The notes below the pieces were generated by a model. It searched no databases and was not told the origin of the DNA. It saw only the letters and a list, made by a program, of their open reading frames with translations. Positions 60,301 through 64,000 of a DNA stretch of 64,000 nt are shown here, piece after piece. Origin of the DNA: Apostichopus japonicus (lineage: Eukaryota > Echinodermata > Holothuroidea > Aspidochirotida > Stichopodidae); contig NC_092572.1 in assembly GCF_037975245.1 (NCBI RefSeq), forward strand, positions 21,812,489 through 21,876,488, written 5' to 3'. The position numbers were made by a program, and so were the translations under genes. Positions within the stretch are counted from its first letter, which is position 1; each line of letters starts with the position of its first letter.

Positions 60301-62120
60301 ACCTTTTCAAGTCTTTTACACAAAGGAAATATATTATTAACCGAAGAACACAACGACGTCCACATTGAGTGTGTATCAGACGGAAATCCGGAACCTACCG
60401 TTACACTGCTGAAGAAGGTTAATAGGAAGTGGCTGAAGCTAGATCAGTCACCTGACAAACTACCGGCAGAAAGAGGTCAAGTAAAGTGGGTTTACATCTT
60501 TGAAAACGTGACCGAGGAATTTACAGGCGACTACAAGTGTGTTGCGTCTAATAATCATGAAGCCGTTGCAATCAGCGAAGGATTCATTTTCATCTTCGGT
60601 AAACGTTGCATCTTTCTTTTTTTTAGTTCTGTTGACCTTAACTATGAAATTTTCCTCTAATACGGATATCGTTTTCACCAAATGATATATGTACGTTTGA
60701 AGTAGTGGTTTTAACATGCTTACTTCTTGAGTTACAGTCTTTACCTCCAATTAAGTGATACGCATGATACAACCCTAGCATCGTCAAACATTCATCGGGA
60801 TCACATAATTATTTCTGCGTGCCATCGAGGGAATATACAAAATTGTTTTGAGGCACTGATAAATTTTAATTAATGCGAGAAAAGATATCCCAACAAATAC
60901 AGAAAAGCCGGAAAAAATGTGATTTGACATGATGAGTTCTTACGTATAATCAAAGGAATTTGACAGAAGTATATGAAATTCTTCACAAGTATAAAAAACA
61001 GCACACACTAAACCGTATCACTTGAAATAAGAAATACTGTTAATTTACAGGTGGCAATGATGACTTCATAACGCAGACAAACGCCATCGGGGATTCTGTA
61101 CAAGTAGACTGCAGGAGTAACTTTACCGAACTCGGCATTATTTCGATGTGGTTCTTCGAGAATAATTTGTTAGTCAAACCACTACGTCAAGGCTCGAATC
61201 ACATACAAGACTCTCGATATACACTCACGCTCTCGGATGATGGGGAAAAATCCAGGTTGGAAATTACCAGTATTTCATACAGTGACGCAGGAATGTACTT
61301 TTGCGTTCTATCAACAGGATCTAAGTTTTGGAAAGAAGATTTTCTTCTTCAGACTTACGGTAATGTTAATAAGGTGGTCATAAAGGTGTTTCCCAATGGA
61401 TTGATAAAACCAGAGTTTTCTTATGCCCAAAAACCGTTTCATTTGCATTTCAAAATAATGTCCCTTCTCAAAAAGAGCAAGAATAACATCCATAAAGGCA
61501 AAAGGTGCACAAAGGATTGCACATTGTAGCGACACAAATATTTTATTACCCTCGGGGGGAGGAGGATCGAAGACAAACTCGAATTTTTAAGTGTTCCTTT
61601 GCATACATTAAATGTGCCATTATTTTTCCTTTATTTTTATTTTTTAATGGAAAGTCGAATTAATTATCATTTTTAATGAGGAATTTCGTGCATTGTTATA
61701 TGACTGATTATCATTTCTTGATCCATGAATATATTATTCATGGAAATTACAGAAAATACATAGAATCAATGTACCATCGTTATATGTTGCTAAACCAGTG
61801 TTTTTCAATTATTATTGTTTTGGCAGGTAAGCCTGAGCTAACAACAAACAGAACCATCGTTGCGAACGACAAGATTACAGCAGTATGTTGCGTTCAGGTT
61901 GCGCCTGCACCGAAATTGGAATTTTCTTGGGCTTTAGACTACAACACGTTTTCTCCAAAAGACGTAATGAATGAATTTCACGCTACAAATGATAACAATG
62001 GTACAATTCAATGTCAGGTGGTAGCCTTTCCAACTGATCGTAAACACAATGATAAGGATTTACTTTGTGCCGTCCAAGACGACCACAGAGCTGTATCCAA
62101 AGCGACCTTAAATGTGTGGT
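57345..62120 (+). CDS. Gene C: multi-Ig receptor, 3' end not found
   Basis: Same plan as gene A. Exons 57345-57396 (leader MKHLTLWSFVTLLLSC), 58832-59140, 59563-59859, 60281-60598, 61051-61359 and 61827-62120 are all joined in phase 1. Together they give 526 residues and five Ig domains: V, CC, DGNP, V, CC. The series is a V-CC-DGNP module that starts a second time, so a third-type domain, a transmembrane exon and a tail are expected further on. None is recognisable between 62121 and 64000. The donor of the first Ig exon is GC rather than GT. An upstream in-frame ATG at 57222 would put 41 polar residues before the leader, so 57345 is preferred. Role: a cell-surface or secreted receptor in the same cluster as A and B; ligand unknown. 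Confidence 0.78.
58832..59140 (+). CDS. Gene C exon 2: V-type Ig domain with GC donor
   Basis: The exon starts after TTTTTGAAG; this is the only acceptor nearby that gives phase 1 and sits just before the domain. It contains AELECVID, the core tryptophan in TIIWKRND, WLKLRTTSF and DAGLYVCLTYY, and ends LQVQ. The exon end CAAG is followed by GCTAGT where gene A has GTTAGT. Confidence 0.82.
59563..59859 (+). CDS. Gene C exon 3: CC-type Ig domain
   Basis: Phase 1-1 exon. VVTAECCVEFA has the adjacent cysteines, IIWYIN the core tryptophan and VTLLCLVNN the F-strand cysteine. It contains several N-glycosylation sites (NET, NDS, NVT, NLT). Paralogous to gene A exon 3 and gene C exon 6. Confidence 0.88.
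60281..60598 (+). CDS. Gene C exon 4: DGNP-type Ig domain
   Basis: Phase 1-1 exon. VHIECVSDGNPEPTVTLL is the C2/I-set start, and FTGDYKCVASNN is the F-strand signature. It parallels gene A exon 4, and the WLKLDQSP stretch matches WKILNHEP there. Confidence 0.88.
61051..61359 (+). CDS. Gene C exon 5: second V-type Ig domain
   Basis: Phase 1-1 exon. It contains SVQVDCRSNF, the core tryptophan in SMWFFENN, RLEITSISYSDAGMYFCVLS and the end LLQTY. It opens a second copy of the V-CC-DGNP module. Confidence 0.88.
61827..62120 (+). CDS. Gene C exon 6: second CC-type Ig domain
   Basis: Phase 1-1 exon. ITAVCCVQVAPAP has the adjacent cysteines, FSWALD the core tryptophan, and DLLCAVQDD the F-strand cysteine. 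Donor GTGAGT. Confidence 0.87.
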
Positions 62121-64000
62121 GTGAGTATTTATAGTATCACTAACATAATAAAATTGTCGTTATCACACTTGTTCACATATTAAAAGTATCATCTGTAATA
62201 CTTCTAATTGGCGAGTAAGGTTATTTTCTGACATAGCTGGTGAGTGGCTACAGTAAATATAATATCATGCTGCGTATTTGTGGCATGTACAGCGACCCAC
62301 AAAGAGAAACAAAGACATATTTGGAATGCAAACATGAAGCTTGTCGATTTTTTTGATAACTAACTAAAATACATTGCATGTAGATACTCAGATTGAAAAC
62401 CGATTAGTGTAGCCTACTGTACTTCAGGTTTTGATATAGACATGATTCCCCTCACGTATTTATATCTCATCGCTTCCATAGTGACGATGAGATATTTTAG
62501 TTCCTTTGCCAATTGAGACATTTTAACTATGTTAGTTGCCATAGCCACAGTTGCCGTGTAACCATAAGTGAAAGTTCATAGGTCAAATTGATTAAATGTG
62601 TAGATGTATTCAGTGACCCCACGGGTCGATCGTTCCTATGGTCATAATGAATCATTATGATATCTCGACACATTACTTCAGGAATCATTACTTACCGTTT
62701 GCCTGTCAGGACAGGCTTCAAAAGTGCTTTAAAACTTGACTTTCGTTGCACCTATTTAGTACCAAGGTTTTCTAGTTGAGATTTGTAGAGGGATGTCCTT
62801 GGGTATATTTTTAGACATGTATGATGATCGAAGAGGTGTTTGTTTTCGAGGAAACAACAAATGGCGTCACATTTCACAGTGTGTAATATTTATTAAAGGC
62901 AGCAATGACTTTTCAAAGCAACATGATATACTTGTAAATGACTTCAGATAACACACAGATCTTCCTTGGGCAAACAACTTGGACAGCATTCACCATTAGG
63001 ATTTAAAAATTAAGGTAATACCTTCAGAGGTACAAAGTCACATATTGTAAAAGGCAGATAGAGGTAATGCTTAATGGTCATCAATGCCATTTTCTATGAG
63101 AAACTGTCAATGTTCACCGAGGTAACACGCCTAACGTTAGACCGTGTCTCAGGTACCAATCAACTAAAACAGTCTCAAAAGATAAACAGGTAAGTGAACC
63201 AGGCCCATAGCCACAGGGGTTGGTGGCAAGGTAGCTTTGTGATATTCTGAACATTGCTGAATGCCTTAAATGCAAGGACAAGAAAACAAATACTACAGTG
63301 TAAAAGAAGCCATAAATATTGTATACTTTCAACATTTTATTTATGGTATTAACAGCAATATAAAATTTTTAATGATGTGCGTACCATGAAAACCACAGTA
63401 CTGAACATGAAAAAGAGAAATCAGCAGTTTATATAGCTAATTTCGTTATACCCTCAATTCAGAGCCTTACAAAACTTAAACTTAGACATTGTTGGTTATG
63501 TTCGGCATAGAACACCTTACAGCGACAGAGATTACTTACATATTAAGAAAAAATGCTCTTCAGTATTTTATTAGGTTTAGAAAAGACTCGAATAGGCTAC
63601 GCACTACTCATTGTTTTGTGGGGATGGAGGGGGGGGGGGGGCTAGTGCTAGGCGCCCAGTGCATAGTAGTGCCTACATCGCAAATCCTCGTATTCAGTCG
63701 TGGACCGAGGCTAAGCCTAGGTGTATTATATTAGTTGCTATCGGAGTTTCGGCTGGTATAATATTCAGAGAGTTCAAGATACATGCACCAAATTCAAATC
63801 AAATTACCTTCATGCTTCGTCCTTTGGTAACACCCTTTATTGTGCTTTTCAATTGTAAAATTCTGGTAACCATGATGCTATTCAAGTTTTCGTAGTTACC
63901 GTCTTCAATAGACTTTGACCAGATTGGTTCTTTTCCCAGGAATATTGAGCTGAAACGGCCAACCTCGGACTCTTTCCAATATTTGACACATCTGACATAA
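62121..64000. other. Downstream part of gene C or intergenic
   Basis: After the last recognised Ig exon I see no further Ig, transmembrane or motor exon. Either a long intron of gene C runs out of the window or its 3' exons are too short to recognise. A G run lies at 63630-63641. Confidence 0.4.

Overview
The window is nuclear DNA of an animal. It is AT-rich and intron-rich, with about 37 coding exons spread over 64 kb. Introns have GT-AG borders and matching phases, and the DNA is crowded with minisatellites, a tRNA-derived SINE, LINE relics, MITEs and fold-back elements. My best guess is a marine deuterostome invertebrate, most likely an echinoderm such as a sea cucumber. This rests on the repeat types, the Gal-3-O-sulfotransferase and the expanded Ig-receptor cluster, and it was not verified by any search.

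Four genes can be assembled by chaining splice sites and phases. Gene A (+, 8592-21861) is a single-pass receptor: signal peptide, four one-exon Ig domains, a transmembrane exon and a tail with tyrosine motifs. It has a possible alternative 3' end at 22412-23179. Gene S (-, 28730-25796) is a type II Golgi-type galactose-3-O-sulfotransferase whose reading frame is broken by one missing base. Gene B (+, 40121-50150) is the most unusual: signal peptide, two Ig domains and a transmembrane helix, then a short helical linker and a complete but degenerate kinesin motor domain. Its 17 exons join without a stop into 604 codons. Gene C (+, 57345-beyond 62120) encodes at least five Ig domains in the order V, CC-type, DGNP-type, V, CC-type, and its 3' end lies beyond what can be recognised here.

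Genes A, B and C share one plan. A leader exon ends in phase 1, and each Ig domain sits on one 1-1 exon. In A and B a 1-1 transmembrane exon follows, then a 1-2 juxtamembrane exon. They look like a tandem receptor family in which ectodomain modules were duplicated and cytoplasmic ends were swapped: a tyrosine tail in A and a kinesin-like domain in B. Whether the three products work together is not shown by the sequence.

The rest is repeats and unrecognised intergenic DNA. 1-8591 holds two minisatellites built on a shared AAATCCTG word. The introns of A carry SINE copies, a LINE 3' relic and about 2 kb of minisatellite. 29.3-34.8 kb is a nest of DNA elements: a MITE, two hAT-like MITEs and two fold-back elements with clear target-site duplications. 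A roughly 560-bp pure (CTCTC)n tract lies just before the first Ig exon of gene B. 54.4-56.0 kb is a minus-strand LINE relic with ORF1 and the endonuclease start. No rRNA, true tRNA or CRISPR array was seen.
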